NCBI GenBank assembly: GCA_963749115.1
Contig: CAVVLP010000007.1
Span: 122,363 to 186,362 of the forward strand
Source: SZUA-36 sp963749115
GTDB lineage: Bacteria; Pseudomonadota; Gammaproteobacteria; Xanthomonadales; SZUA-36
Length of the DNA stretch: 64,000 bases
Direction: 5' to 3'
Shown here: positions 17,814 through 27,920 of the stretch, piece after piece
How the letters are laid out: each line of letters begins with the position of its first letter
How positions within the stretch are numbered: position 1 is the first letter of the stretch
Made by a program: the position numbers and the translations under genes
Notes under the pieces: generated by a model
Told to the model about the DNA's origin: nothing
The model's database searches: none
What the model saw: only the letters and a program-made list of their open reading frames with translations

Positions 17814-18993
17814 ATGTCATTCCTGCGAATGGATGAACTTGACCTGACCGGCAAGCGCGTGATGATCCGCGAGGATTTCAACGTTCCGCTCGATGCGGGC
17901 AGGGTGACTTCGGACGCCCGGCTACGGGCTGCTTTACCCACCATCCAGATGGCTCTGGATGGTGGTGCAGCCGTGATCCTGCTGTCTCATCTCGGCAGAC
18001 CGGTAGAGGGTCAATACAGACGAAGCGTTCTCAATGGCACCCGTGGCTGAACATCTGAGCGGTTTACTGGGCAAACCGGTGAGGCTGCAAAAGAACTGGC
18101 TTGACGGCTTTGACATCAAACCAGGTGAAGTTGTCCTGTGTGAAAACGTACGCTTCAACCCGGGTGAGAAAGGCAACGATAAAGCTTTGGCTAAAACCAT
18201 GGCTGCCTTGTGTGACGTATTTGTGATGGACGCATTTGGTACCGCCCATCGTGCCCAGGCGTCTACCGAAGGTGTGATTCGCTATGCCCCAACAGCGTGT
18301 GCCGGACCTTTACTCAGCCGTGAGTTGTTTGAGCTTGGAAAAGCACTGACAACTCCGGAGCGGCCGATGCTGGCCATCGTCGGTGGTTCCAAGGTTTCCA
18401 CAAAATTGACAGTGCTGGAATCCCTGATGTCACGTGTCGACGAACTCATCGTTGGCGGAGGTATCGCCAATACTTTCATTGCGGCCAGTGGTTACGATGT
18501 CGGCAAATCGCTCTATGAGCCCGATCTTATTCATGAGGCTCAACGGCTGATCCGATTGGCACACAAAGAGGGCGGTGAAATACCTATACCCAAGGATGTT
18601 GTTGTTGCAACTGACTTTTCAAAAGATGCCAGGGCAAAGGTGCGACCAGTCGATGAAGTCCAGGCTGATGAAATGATACTTGATATCGGCCCGCTCACGG
18701 CGGCGAAATATGCCACCATGATCCAGAATGCCGGTACGGTAATCTGGAATGGTCCGGTGGGTGTTTTTGAGTTTAAGAATTTCTCGGCTGGCACACGGGC
18801 CATTGCTGACGCGATCGAAATCTCCAAGGCTTTCAGTATTGCCGGCGGTGGCGACACACTGGCCGCCATTGATCAGTTCAATGTAGCCGATGGTGTCAGC
18901 TATATCTCGACCGGTGGTGGAGCGTTTCTTGAGTTTGTAGAAGGCAAGAAATTACCCGCGGTTGCAGCACTCGAAGCACGTTACAAAGACTGA
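17814..18993 (+). CDS. pgk: Phosphoglycerate kinase, one frameshift
   Basis: N-terminal segment GKRVMIREDFNVPLDAGRVT to LLSHLGRPVEGQY is in one frame; from about 18025 the protein continues one frame over with APVAEHLSGLLGKPV, VCENVRFNPGEK-like LCENVRFNPGEKGNDKA, DAFGTAHRAQASTEG, IVGGSKVSTKL and the C-terminal GGGDTLAAI. One extra base around 18021 (TACAGACGAAG) explains the break; removing it gives about 392 aa, the normal length. Transfers phosphate from 1,3-bisphosphoglycerate to ADP. As an essential gene between intact neighbours, I treat the break as a sequence error. Confidence 0.93.
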
Positions 18994-19038
18994 AGCCATG
19001 TGACGGGAATCAAGCCGGCCCGGGGAACATAGCTCCGG

Positions 19039-19301
19039 GCTAGCCGAACATTTCACCAGTATCCCGGATAATGGCACAGGACAGGTGCGTCTCGGCGCCG
19101 GGCTGGACTGAAAGACGTAGCCGTAGTTACGTCTTGAAGGAAGCCCAAGCTGAGGCGTGCCTGAACCAGCCAGGACCGGGATAGGCACTGGCTCGGGGAC
19201 AAACTGTATTTTCTGATTATGCCCGTAAAACACCATATTCCGCTTATTTTTCAATATCCTGAGAACAGAGCTAGCGCCGACTGGTGAAATGTCGGGCTAG
19301 C
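19039..19301. repeat. 263-bp element bounded by 22-bp inverted repeats
   Basis: GCTAGCCGAACATTTCACCA begins the left arm (19039-19060); its reverse complement, with 20 of 22 positions matching, lies at 19280-19301. A further hairpin (GCCCGGGG ... CTCCGGGC) lies immediately left of it, and an internal one (GACGTA ... TACGTC) near 19110. No coding frame fits the interior. The right arm contains the stop codon of the minus-strand patatin gene, so the element may have moved into or been recruited to that 3' end. It fills the gap 18994-19296 after pgk. Confidence 0.6.
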
Positions 19302-21464
19302 GCCGTCCCAGGCTACGCGAGCCCAGTAGGGTACCGAAGCGGAGAAAATAAATCGCACTGCGGTCTTCGCTCCAACCGATACCCAGGTAAATCGGGCCAA
19401 GTGGTGTTTTGTAACCAAAGTAAACACTGCCATTGAGCAGGCCGTCGGAAAAGATATCGCTTCTGTCCTCTGTTGCGTTGCCGTACTCCACGGTCATACC
19501 GACATAACCCGGCAATAGGCCGCTCTTGGCAACCTGGTAGCGGTAGCCAGCCAGTACCGCGCCATAATGCGGGCCAATCAGGGAGTTGGGTTCATAACCC
19601 GACATGTTAAAGAAACCACCACCGGTGTACAGCCCATATATCGGCACATTGTCGTCCAGGCTTGTATTGTATTGCCCGCCCCATATGAAATTATGAAACC
19701 CGAAGTATGACTGCCAAAAGCTGTGAATTCGAGTTGGTCAAATGAATTATCTGCACCCAGGCTCTTGATTGAGTCGGTATATTTCAAAGAGGAATAAACA
19801 CCCTCGTGTAGGCAGGTAGCGGTCATCAAGCCGGTCATATTTAAGCTCTGCAAATAACTCACCACCATTAAAAGAGAATGGCTCGATATCCGGATTGCCA
19901 ACGGAGATCTTCACGTTTCCCGCATAGCGTGCATAACCGACGGTGAACTTGGCATGCCGCCCAAACTCACGACCCAGAGCAAGGGCGCCACCGTATTCAT
20001 CCAAGTCAATTTCAGCAACCGCATCGCCGCTTGCGAATCATAGATATATAACGGACGCCTGAAATAGTATGCGCTGGGTTCAAAGCTGTATCTTGAGACG
20101 ATCATCCAGCGGTCTGAAATAATCCAGGAAGATTCCGGGTGATTCGCCAATCTGAAGCACGGCACGGAATTCAGAACCGCGGTCATCAAGACCGGTATTA
20201 AGGTAGCCACCCCTGAGGTTGAAAGCTGTACCACGGGCAGTGAAGGACAGATCAAGTCCGGTTTCAATAAATTGAGTCCCGCGCTCATCCTGTTGCACAG
20301 TGATTTCAATACCCTGGAGACCATCCTGTTCTATGATGCTGTAACGGGCCTGGCGGATAAATCCAAGTCCGTAAATCTGGCGCAGATCATGGTCCAGTTG
20401 GTCCAGGTCAAGTGTTTGACCGGGCTTGATGGTTATTAATTCTGAGATGACTTCATCAGAAAATCTTGATTGATTATCGAGATTAACAAAATGTACCTGT
20501 GGCGGGCCTTCCACACAGTTCGTCTGATTTGTTGGCGCCAGGCAAGGTATGCGCTTTCAGAAAGCGAATATTTTTGTAACTGGTCCTGCATTGCTTCAGT
20601 GGCAGCGTAGCCAAGAGGAATGGCTTCATCCAGTTTGCCGAAATCGGCAGAGCCGATTTTGTCACCAATATCCGGTGTGATTAACACGTCGCTCTCACCC
20701 AGAGTTTCTATCTGGTGTTGGTGTTTGAAACGGTCAATAAACCACTCATCTGGTAAACGATGGCGAGGGCACTGTTTATTTCATCTTTGCCCGCCAGTTT
20801 GGTGCCAACATCAACGGCGATGACCACATCTGCGCCCATGTCCCTGGCGACATCGACCGGCAGATTTCTTACCAGGCCGCCATCGACCAGCAGGGCATCA
20901 TCCCGTCGGACCGGGTCAAAAACAGCGGGTACCGACATGCTGGCACGCATGGCCATGGATAGTTCACCCTGTGCCAATGACGACCATTTCGCCGGTGACT
21001 ATATCTGTTGCAATGGCACGGTAAGGAATGGGCAGCTGGTTAAAATCAGTTGTATTAACACGCTGGGAAGTAACCGATTCGAACATAAAGATAACTTTCT
21101 GACCGGAAACCACAGCCTTTGGGCAGCAGACTGCTGTCTTTGCCGATACCGAGTTTGGGTCCATACAAACCAAGGTCGTCATCGGCTTTACGTCGGAAAG
21201 GCAGGTCTTCCCGGCGGTCTTGTCTTTGAACAGGTCATCCCAGTCCGCATCTCTTACCACCCGGGCAAGCTCATCTGACTCCATACCCGTAGCCAGAAAC
21301 CCACCGACGATGGAACCCATGCTGGTACCCGCTATGTAATCGTAGGGTATACGCATTTCTTCCAGTTTTTTTAGCACACCGACATGCGCATAACCACGTG
21401 CACCGCCGCCACCGAGTACAAGCCCTATTTTTGGACGGTCCGTGACTTCACTCTCTGACGACAT
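19297..21464 (-). CDS. Patatin-like phospholipase fused to a BamA/D15-type beta-barrel, many frameshifts
   Basis: N-terminal patatin domain: oxyanion loop GLVLGGGGARGYAHVGVL, nucleophile GTSMGSIVGG, and catalytic Asp in LLVDGGLVRNLPVDVARDMG. Then a POTRA-like stretch (FVNLDNQSRFSDEVISELI, LDHDLRQIYGLGFIRQARY) and a C-terminal outer-membrane barrel ending in GPIYLGIGWSEDRSAIYFLR and FGTLLGS. This is the PlpD/RssA-with-barrel (type Vd-like) layout, predicted to place a lipase at the cell surface. At least six frame changes split it, both gains and losses of a base (for example GGCACAGGG at ~20985). Start at ATG 21464 (MSSESEV); I see no clear Sec signal in the reconstructed N-terminus. Sequence errors or decay cannot be told apart here. 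Confidence 0.75.
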
Positions 21465-21671
21465 TGATTTACCGCCGCATACGAGGGAGTTGACGTGAGA
21501 TAGTGATAGGACAAACAAATACGAACAAGTGAAAATAACTGGATTCGGATAGGGAAACGGATTGTCTTCGACATGGAATTGATTTGCTCCAGGGAAGTGG
21601 TCAGCGTGTCAATACTACACAAAAACCACTATCATTACGCTCCGTTCCAGAACCACCACAGGAAATCCATC

Positions 21672-23933
21672 TTGAACAGGCTGACTCACATCCGTTCTTT
21701 CTCATGATTGTTTTCGTTTTCACGTTTTGCAGCGGGGCCGACCTGTGCTGCACCCCGTCAAGGCGGCAGATGACACTCCCGCGCTGGACAATCTGACCAA
21801 TTACCCGCGTATCGAACGATTTGAGCAAGGTAGCGTACAGGTGGACTTTCCAAGCCTGGAATCCTGGCCGGATTTCCGCTTATTAAGGGCCTGGTTGCCG
21901 GTGGAGGTTACGCTTAATGGTGACAGCAAGCCACGCGTGGGTTCGGCTTATGTTCAAGCCACGACCGATATCGATTTCGAGCAGCGTACGGTGGCCATTT
22001 CAGATCTGAAGGTGTTGAAAACCAAATTTTCTGATGAAGACGAGTCAGAAACGCGTGGGCAGTTAATATCCATGGCGTTTCAGGGGCGTGAAAGTATCGT
22101 GCCACTGGATGTGTTGTTGCGTTTGCTGCCCGATGATTTTGAGATACCGGGCCAAACGACGAATATTCCCAGCTTGAATTTTGACCCACCGGCGATTGTT
22201 GTCTCTGAAAAACCACTGAAGTTATTGTCAATTGACAAGGAACCGGTCAAGGCGCCGCTCAAAGGTACAGATCTCGAGTATGTGGTTAATACGAATTGGA
22301 ATGTTTTTTACTATCGCGGCCGGACGAGCAATGGTATGTGCTCAATGAAAATGCCTGGCAACATAACAACTACCTGGCGGATGGCGACTGGACAACAACT
22401 GATAAACTACCGGCTGATTTCGATAAGCTAGCACTCAACGACAGTTGGCCGGAAGTTCAAAAAGCATTGCCTGCGCGTAAACCGCAGAATGCCACCATTG
22501 CCTTTTGTGATCAGCCTGGAGGAAACGGAATTGATCCTGCTGGATGGTGCACCACGTTTAAGTGTTATTGATGATACAGGTATCAGTTATGTCAGCAACA
22601 CGCAAAGTGACTTGTTCAAACTGGCGGATCGCTGGTATTTCCTGGTTTCCGGCCGCTGGTTCAGTAACACTAAATTGAGTGGTCAATGGCAGGCTGTCAA
22701 AGATTTACCGGATGTTTTTTCTCAGATCCCTGCCGAGCATAAAAAAGGACACGTGCTGTATTCCGTACCCGGCACCCGGCAGGCGAAACTGGCATTAATC
22801 GAGGCAGCGTTGCCCCACCGGAATGCAGTTGCAAAAAGTTCTGCTGCGAAGCTTGAAGTCAGCTGGGTCGGTGAGCCCAGTTTCGAAGCTATTGAGAATA
22901 CCCAGCTTCAGCGTGGTCTTAACACGCCATTCCAGGTCATCAAGCACAATAATTTCTATTACCTGTGTTATGAAGGTGCCTGGTACCTGTCTGAATCACC
23001 TAACGGTGCATGGAAAGTTGCGTTAAAAGTTCCCGATGAAATTTATCGTATTCCGGCTTCCGATCCTGCCTACAACGTTACGTTTGTCAGGCTGGATTCA
23101 GAGACACGGACCGACAGACACGCAGGACCATGTCAATTACAGTTACTCGAGTGGTTACAAGGGCAGCTTTTCAACCAGGGTGAGCGTGGTTTACGGCACG
23201 GGCTGGAATTATCCTTCCAGTGTTTACTGGGATTCCGCCAACGGGCCGGCCTACTGGAATCATTGGCAGACTTACGGATATAACACCGGCTATCACCCTG
23301 TGGGTGCCTACTATGGTCATCGCGGGGGGTATTACGGCCGGTGGGGTTATGGACCCTACGGTGGCGGTGGTTATGGCCCGTATGGCGGTTGGGGTTACCC
23401 GAGTCGCACTACCGTGACCATCGAATCCCCCACGGTCAATTACACACAAGGTTACGGATCAGCCTGGGAGGGCCCGTTACAGACCACACCTGGTGACCCT
23501 TCAAAGACTGGAGAAAAGTCGCTTGAAAAATACCTGCCAAAGAAGAAAGTCGATGGTACAGAAAAGTTTGTTAAAACCAGCAAGGCTGATCAGGCAAAAG
23601 TAGCCAGGGTCTCGGCTTCATCACTGTACGCGAGTGCCACACTCTCATCCAACAGGTTTTCCGATCCTGACGGTAATGTTTACAAACATGAAGATGAGGG
23701 GTGGAGCCACTACAAAGATGGTAACTGGAAAACCATGCAAGCCATAGCACGGGATCAGCCAGTTGAACCACAGGCCGCAGCAAAGACCTGAGACTCAATA
23801 TCGACAGGGTTTTATACCGGCACACAAACAGACTTTGAGCAGGTCGGAACTGGATCGTCAGGAAATGGCCCGTATTGAAGGAATGGATCAATACAGCAAG
23901 TACCGTATGCAGCAAGAAGCAAAAAATCAATAA
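21672..23933 (+). CDS. Secreted protein resembling 'carbohydrate-binding family V/XII' proteins, frameshifted
   Basis: Pieces in successive frames make one protein of ~750 aa: signal peptide (LMIVFVFTFCSGADLC), YPRIERFEQGSVQVDFPSLE, then repeated W-Y-V-L / G-W-Y units (PDEQWYVLNENAWQ; RWYFLVSGRWFSNTKLSGQW; NFYYLCYEGAWYLSESPNGAW) each followed by P-D-x-x-x-x-I-P. A Gly/Tyr-rich region (GGYYGRWGYGPYGGGGYGPY) follows. Dropping one T near 23789 extends the C-terminus to 23933 (ELDRQEMARIEGMDQYSKYR). Start is uncertain: TTG 21672 behind AGGAAA. Function unknown; the repeats look like small binding modules. At least five frame changes. Confidence 0.6.
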
Positions 23934-24111
23934 GAACATGTGCGGCCAGGTCACGCAAGTTTGGTAGCGATGACATTGTTGACAATAGGACGCATGTTAA
24001 TCGGCTGTTGATGTCAATTTACACGGTGGTCAATTGCTTGACTTAAAAGGGTATTGAACCAAATCATATAGACACAATCATATGTCTGGGCAACATGTTG
24101 AGGACAGAGCC

Positions 24112-24709
24112 ATGCAATCCAGTTCAGTGTTTACAAAAATATCACAGATTGGTATCATTCGTGGCCGTAGCCCTGCTGATCGCCAGTTGTGCATCCAAAC
24201 CCACTATCAAGACCGATTACGATCACACGATTGATTTCGGACAGTACAAAACTTACGCATTTTTTAACCCGATGGGTATTGAAAACCCCAATTACTCCAG
24301 TATCTACGGTTCAATATTCCGTGACGCTATCAGCAAGGAAATGGAGAGCAGGGGTTATACGAAGTCTGATAATCCTGATCTGCTGATTAACGTATCCGGC
24401 CGTCTGCAGGATAAAACCAAGGTCACCACCACGTCTGACCCTTACATGGCAGGTAGCTATTACGGTTATCGCCGGGGTGCTTATGGTGCCTGGGGTGGTT
24501 ACGGCTATGGCACGCAGACACATGTAAGCCAATACACCGAAGGTACGGTTAATGTCGATATGGTAGACAGGGCGCAGAAGCGTATGGTCTGGGAAGGCGT
24601 TGCAGTTGGCCGGATTAACGAGAAGACAACGAATGATGAAAGGCGGGCAAATATCTACGCCGGAATCCAGGAAATGTTTGCTGGTTACCCGTTTCGCGCC
24701 GGTCAATAG
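24112..24709 (+). CDS. DUF4136 lipoprotein, copy 1
   Basis: About 198 aa with lipobox LLIASC and mature part SKPTIKTDYDHTIDFGQYKT, typical DUF4136. A G/Y-rich loop (YYGYRRGAYGAWGGYGYG) precedes HVSQYTEGTVNVDMVD and RMVWEGVAVGRI; it ends EMFAGYPFRAGQ. The open frame starts at ATG 24095, but the better ribosome site (AGGAC at 24101-24105) serves ATG 24112, which joins the protein only if one base is removed near 24150; I use 24112. Probably an outer-membrane lipoprotein of unknown function. A close paralogue lies at 42150-42725 with the same C-terminal residues. Confidence 0.85.
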
Positions 24710-24885
24710 AAAGTTCTTAATAGCAGGCCCGGCCGGTCTGGTCCTGCTGCGTGCTGTAGTTTTTCGAATCTCGGGTTAGCAATGAATCTCTGTTTTATGG
24801 ACATAACTGTGTGTCAAAGTAGATTCATGACAAGACTGAAGGTAAAATGCCGCACTTTTATGGCAAGATTTAATAAGGCGTCCTG

Positions 24886-25860
24886 ATGGTTTCATTTATC
24901 CGTGTTTTTTCAATAATTTGCCTGGTCGTCGCGCTGGCATCGCCGACAAGCAGCGAGGCGCTTTCTTCAGAGTTGGATACACAAGCTGATAAGCAGGCAT
25001 CATCTGCAAAAGAGGCAGGCTCACAGAAATCCGTTGAGGAAATAGCACGTGAGATGGTCAACCCGCTTGCCCCGTTCTGGCGGTTTGACTACATTTACGA
25101 ACGTAGAAACTACCAGGGAAGCATACCGGGTGCGGACGATCAGAGAGGCACGGTCCACAACTTTCAATTTACAATGCCTTTCAGGGAAAAAGATGGTAGG
25201 GGCTGGGTTTTCCGTTTTGCATTGCCTTATCATCCGGATCAGCCTGTTTACTGGGCTGATCGGGGTTATCCTGAATGGCTGATTCGACAGGAGGATCCGA
25301 CCCCGCAGGAGGATGCCTTCTGGGACGAAACCCACTCGCATACGAATGACGTCACTTTTGACCTTACCTATGGTGGTGTCAATGAATCCGGCCGGATATT
25401 GAACTATGGTGTTGCCGGCATCCTGCCCACCTCCTCAGACACATCAAATAACAGGCAACAGTTCATCATGGGGCCTGCAGTGAATATCGGCAAAATAACC
25501 GATTGGGGTGTGTACGGTGTACTGGCTTCTCATATCATTGATCTGATTGAAAAGCGGGATAAAGGTGCACCGGATACGACCCAGACAACCCTCCAGGTAT
25601 ATTTTAGCTATGACCTGGGCCGTGGCTGGCAACTGATCTCCAATCCTGTGATTACCTACGACTGGGAAGGTGATACGGGCAATAAATTCAATTTGCCGCT
25701 CGGTGGCGGTATTGCCAAGACAATCAAGATTGGCAAGATACCACTGAGGTTTACGGCCGAGGCCCAATATTTCGTGGCAAGCACCGACCGCTTCGGTCCT
25801 GACTGGTTGTATAAGTTCAGCGTGAGTCCTATTATGCCGAGTAAGCATACACGTCACTAG
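24886..25860 (+). CDS. Outer-membrane beta-barrel protein, neuromedin-U/transporter-like
   Basis: 324 aa with a signal peptide (VSFIRVFSIICLVVALASPT), a short charged stretch (DTQADKQASSAKEAG) and a predicted barrel: WRFDYIYERRNYQGS, WVFRFALPYHPDQPVYWADR, NDVTFDLTYGG, LQVYFSYDLGRGWQL, and final strand WLYKFSVSPIMP. The pattern resembles proteins annotated as neuromedin U or porin-like transporters; identification is moderate. It ends 25 bp before arnT on the same strand and may be the first gene of the arn transcript. Confidence 0.6.
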   Translation: MVSFIRVFSIICLVVALASPTSSEALSSELDTQADKQASSAKEAGSQKSVEEIAREMVNPLAPFWRFDYIYERRNYQGSIPGADDQRGTVHNFQFTMPFREKDGRGWVFRFALPYHPDQPVYWADRGYPEWLIRQEDPTPQEDAFWDETHSHTNDVTFDLTYGGVNESGRILNYGVAGILPTSSDTSNNRQQFIMGPAVNIGKITDWGVYGVLASHIIDLIEKRDKGAPDTTQTTLQVYFSYDLGRGWQLISNPVITYDWEGDTGNKFNLPLGGGIAKTIKIGKIPLRFTAEAQYFVASTDRFGPDWLYKFSVSPIMPSKHTRH

Positions 25861-25884
25861 TGTAGTGTCGCGGGTCCACAATCC

Positions 25885-27528
25885 ATGATTGCACCCAACA
25901 AACTCAAGCATTTCGCGACCTTGGTCATTTTGCTTTGTGCAGTTCTATGGTTTGGGATGCTGGGTCAGCGTGATCTATTCGATCCGGACGAAGGTCGCTA
26001 TGCCGGAATCCCGGCCGCCATGGTGGATACAGGTGATTGGCTTACCCCCAGGCTGAATGATTTCAAGTATTTTGAAAAACCCGTCCTGCAGTACTGGGGC
26101 ACTGCGGTTGTGTTCAAAATATTTGGCAAGAGCAATGCCAGTGCACGTCTGTGGACAGCATTACTCGGGTTTGCGACGGCCCTGTTTTCAATGCTTGTTG
26201 CTTTCCGTTTATACGGCATCCGGCCGGCGATATACACTTTTTTGCTTGTTATCAGTTACCTGATGGTGGTGGCCTTTGGTCACTATCTTACTCTCGACAT
26301 GGCACTCAGTGCATTTCTGGTTATGGGAATCGGTAGTCTCGTCATAGCGCATTCCAGTCGATCCGATGAAAGCCAGACGAGAAACTGGATGCTGGCCGGC
26401 TGGGTTGCCCTCGCGCTGGCCACGCTGACCAAGGGTCTCGTGGCTGTTGTTTTGCCGGCTGCAACGGTGGTGGTCTACAGCCTTTGGCAGCGGGATTGGG
26501 ATCTGTGGAAAAAATTACACCTTTTCAAAGGATTACTGTTATTTCTGCTGATTACGGCACCGTGGTTTGTCATGGTCAGTATCGCCAATCCGGAATTTCC
26601 GGAGTTCTTTTTTATTCATGAGCATTTCGATCGTTACACCAGTGAAGTTCATAGCCGCGAAGGACCACTTTACTATTTCATACCCGTTCTGATGCTTGGT
26701 GTATCTCCATGGCTGATCACCAGTTTGCGATCGCTGGTGTCACCGGGTTTTAAATGGTCGCCCGACAAGCCGGGGCAGTTTGACCCGGAACGCTTCATGT
26801 GGACATTCGTGGTGGTAACTTTTTGTTTCTTCTCTCTTGGCCAGTCCAAATTACCCGGTTATATTCTGCCGGTTCTGCCGGTTATTGCGGTGCTCTCGGG
26901 AGGGCAGATTGCATCCAGGGGAGAAGTTAAGGCAGACCGCTGGGTGATGCTTTTCCTTGGTTTACTCTTCTCTGTTGGTGCTTTCAGCATTGAACTGCTG
27001 GCCAGTAAGCACTACCCGGCTGAACAGTGGGCATCCTATAGACCCTGGATCATCGGCAGTGGCTTGTTGTTCCTGCTTGCGTTCGTTGTGCTCAGCATCA
27101 GGAAGATTGCCCGGCTTCCCGCATTCGCCGGTGTTGCTGTTCTGTGCCTGGCAGCAGGCCTATTGATCGTGTCGGGAGCCAACTCCCTGGCCGAGAGTCG
27201 CTCCAGTAAGGTGATTGCCGATATCATCTCGGAAACATTGCCTGCCGGTGCACCCGTTTTTTCATTTCAGTACTACCCGGAAGCCGCCGTTTTTTATCTG
27301 GGCAGACCTGTCACCATAGTAGAATATGAGGGTGAGATGGCGATGGGGATCAGGCTTGAGCCAGAGAAATTTATTAAAACACAGGACGAATTTTTGGCAG
27401 TGTGGCAGAATCTTGATCAGGCGGCAGTGGTGCTCAAGTTGAACAGACTCAAGAATCTCAAGGTGGACGAACTGCAGGGAACGGTTGTTTATAAAGGCCC
27501 CAAAACAATGGTGATTATTAAATTATGA
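25885..27528 (+). CDS. arnT: ArnT-type lipid A L-Ara4N transferase (PMT/GT83 family)
   Basis: 547 aa with a dozen hydrophobic helices. First periplasmic loop has the family D-E motif and its follow-up: RDLFDPDEGRYAGIPAAMV, GDWLTPRLNDFKYFEKPVLQ. A C-terminal periplasmic part (VFSFQYYPEAAVFYLGRPVT, VVYKGPKTMVI) is also typical. ArnT moves 4-amino-4-deoxy-L-arabinose from undecaprenyl phosphate to lipid A at the periplasmic face, giving resistance to polymyxin and cationic peptides. Its 3' end overlaps the next gene by 4 bp (ATGA), in an operon of arn genes. Confidence 0.87.
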   Translation: MIAPNKLKHFATLVILLCAVLWFGMLGQRDLFDPDEGRYAGIPAAMVDTGDWLTPRLNDFKYFEKPVLQYWGTAVVFKIFGKSNASARLWTALLGFATALFSMLVAFRLYGIRPAIYTFLLVISYLMVVAFGHYLTLDMALSAFLVMGIGSLVIAHSSRSDESQTRNWMLAGWVALALATLTKGLVAVVLPAATVVVYSLWQRDWDLWKKLHLFKGLLLFLLITAPWFVMVSIANPEFPEFFFIHEHFDRYTSEVHSREGPLYYFIPVLMLGVSPWLITSLRSLVSPGFKWSPDKPGQFDPERFMWTFVVVTFCFFSLGQSKLPGYILPVLPVIAVLSGGQIASRGEVKADRWVMLFLGLLFSVGAFSIELLASKHYPAEQWASYRPWIIGSGLLFLLAFVVLSIRKIARLPAFAGVAVLCLAAGLLIVSGANSLAESRSSKVIADIISETLPAGAPVFSFQYYPEAAVFYLGRPVTIVEYEGEMAMGIRLEPEKFIKTQDEFLAVWQNLDQAAVVLKLNRLKNLKVDELQGTVVYKGPKTMVIIKL

Positions 27529-27920
27529 CTGAATCATTAGGCCACGGTATGACGTGGGCGGCCTTCGCGCTGGTTTTAACCGGTGTGCTTTTAAATGCCG
27601 TCGCCCAGTTGGCTCTTAAAGCCAGTGTCAGTGACACGGGTATCATCAGTCTTGATCTGCAGTCCCTGCTCAGTTCGGCCGGTAGCCTGGCCTCCAATCT
27701 GTGGTTGTGGATGGGGCTTATCTGTTATGCCATCAGCGTTATTGTGTGGATACTGGCTTTGAGCCGGGTTGACGTATCTATTGCGTACCCGATGTTATCG
27801 ATTGGTTATATTGTGAATGCCGTTGCGGCATGGCATTTATTCGACGAACCCATGAATATCGGTAAGGTCGCCGGCATTGGCATCATTATCGTGGGTGTCT
27901 ATATATTGGCTCGATCATGA
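27525..27920 (+). CDS. Small EamA/SMR-type membrane protein, ArnE/ArnF-like flippase subunit
   Basis: 131 aa with four hydrophobic helices, including LTGVLLNAVAQLALKASVSD and SRVDVSIAYPMLSIGYIVNA, the SMR/EamA signature. By position it should flip undecaprenyl-phosphate-L-Ara4N across the inner membrane. Enterobacteria use two such proteins (ArnE and ArnF); only one is present here, perhaps acting as a homodimer. Overlaps arnT and arnB by 4 bp each. Confidence 0.8.
   Translation: MTESLGHGMTWAAFALVLTGVLLNAVAQLALKASVSDTGIISLDLQSLLSSAGSLASNLWLWMGLICYAISVIVWILALSRVDVSIAYPMLSIGYIVNAVAAWHLFDEPMNIGKVAGIGIIIVGVYILARS

Noticed and set aside
19039..19301. Insertion sequence
   Set aside because: No transposase frame inside and no visible target duplication; treated as a non-autonomous or structural repeat only.
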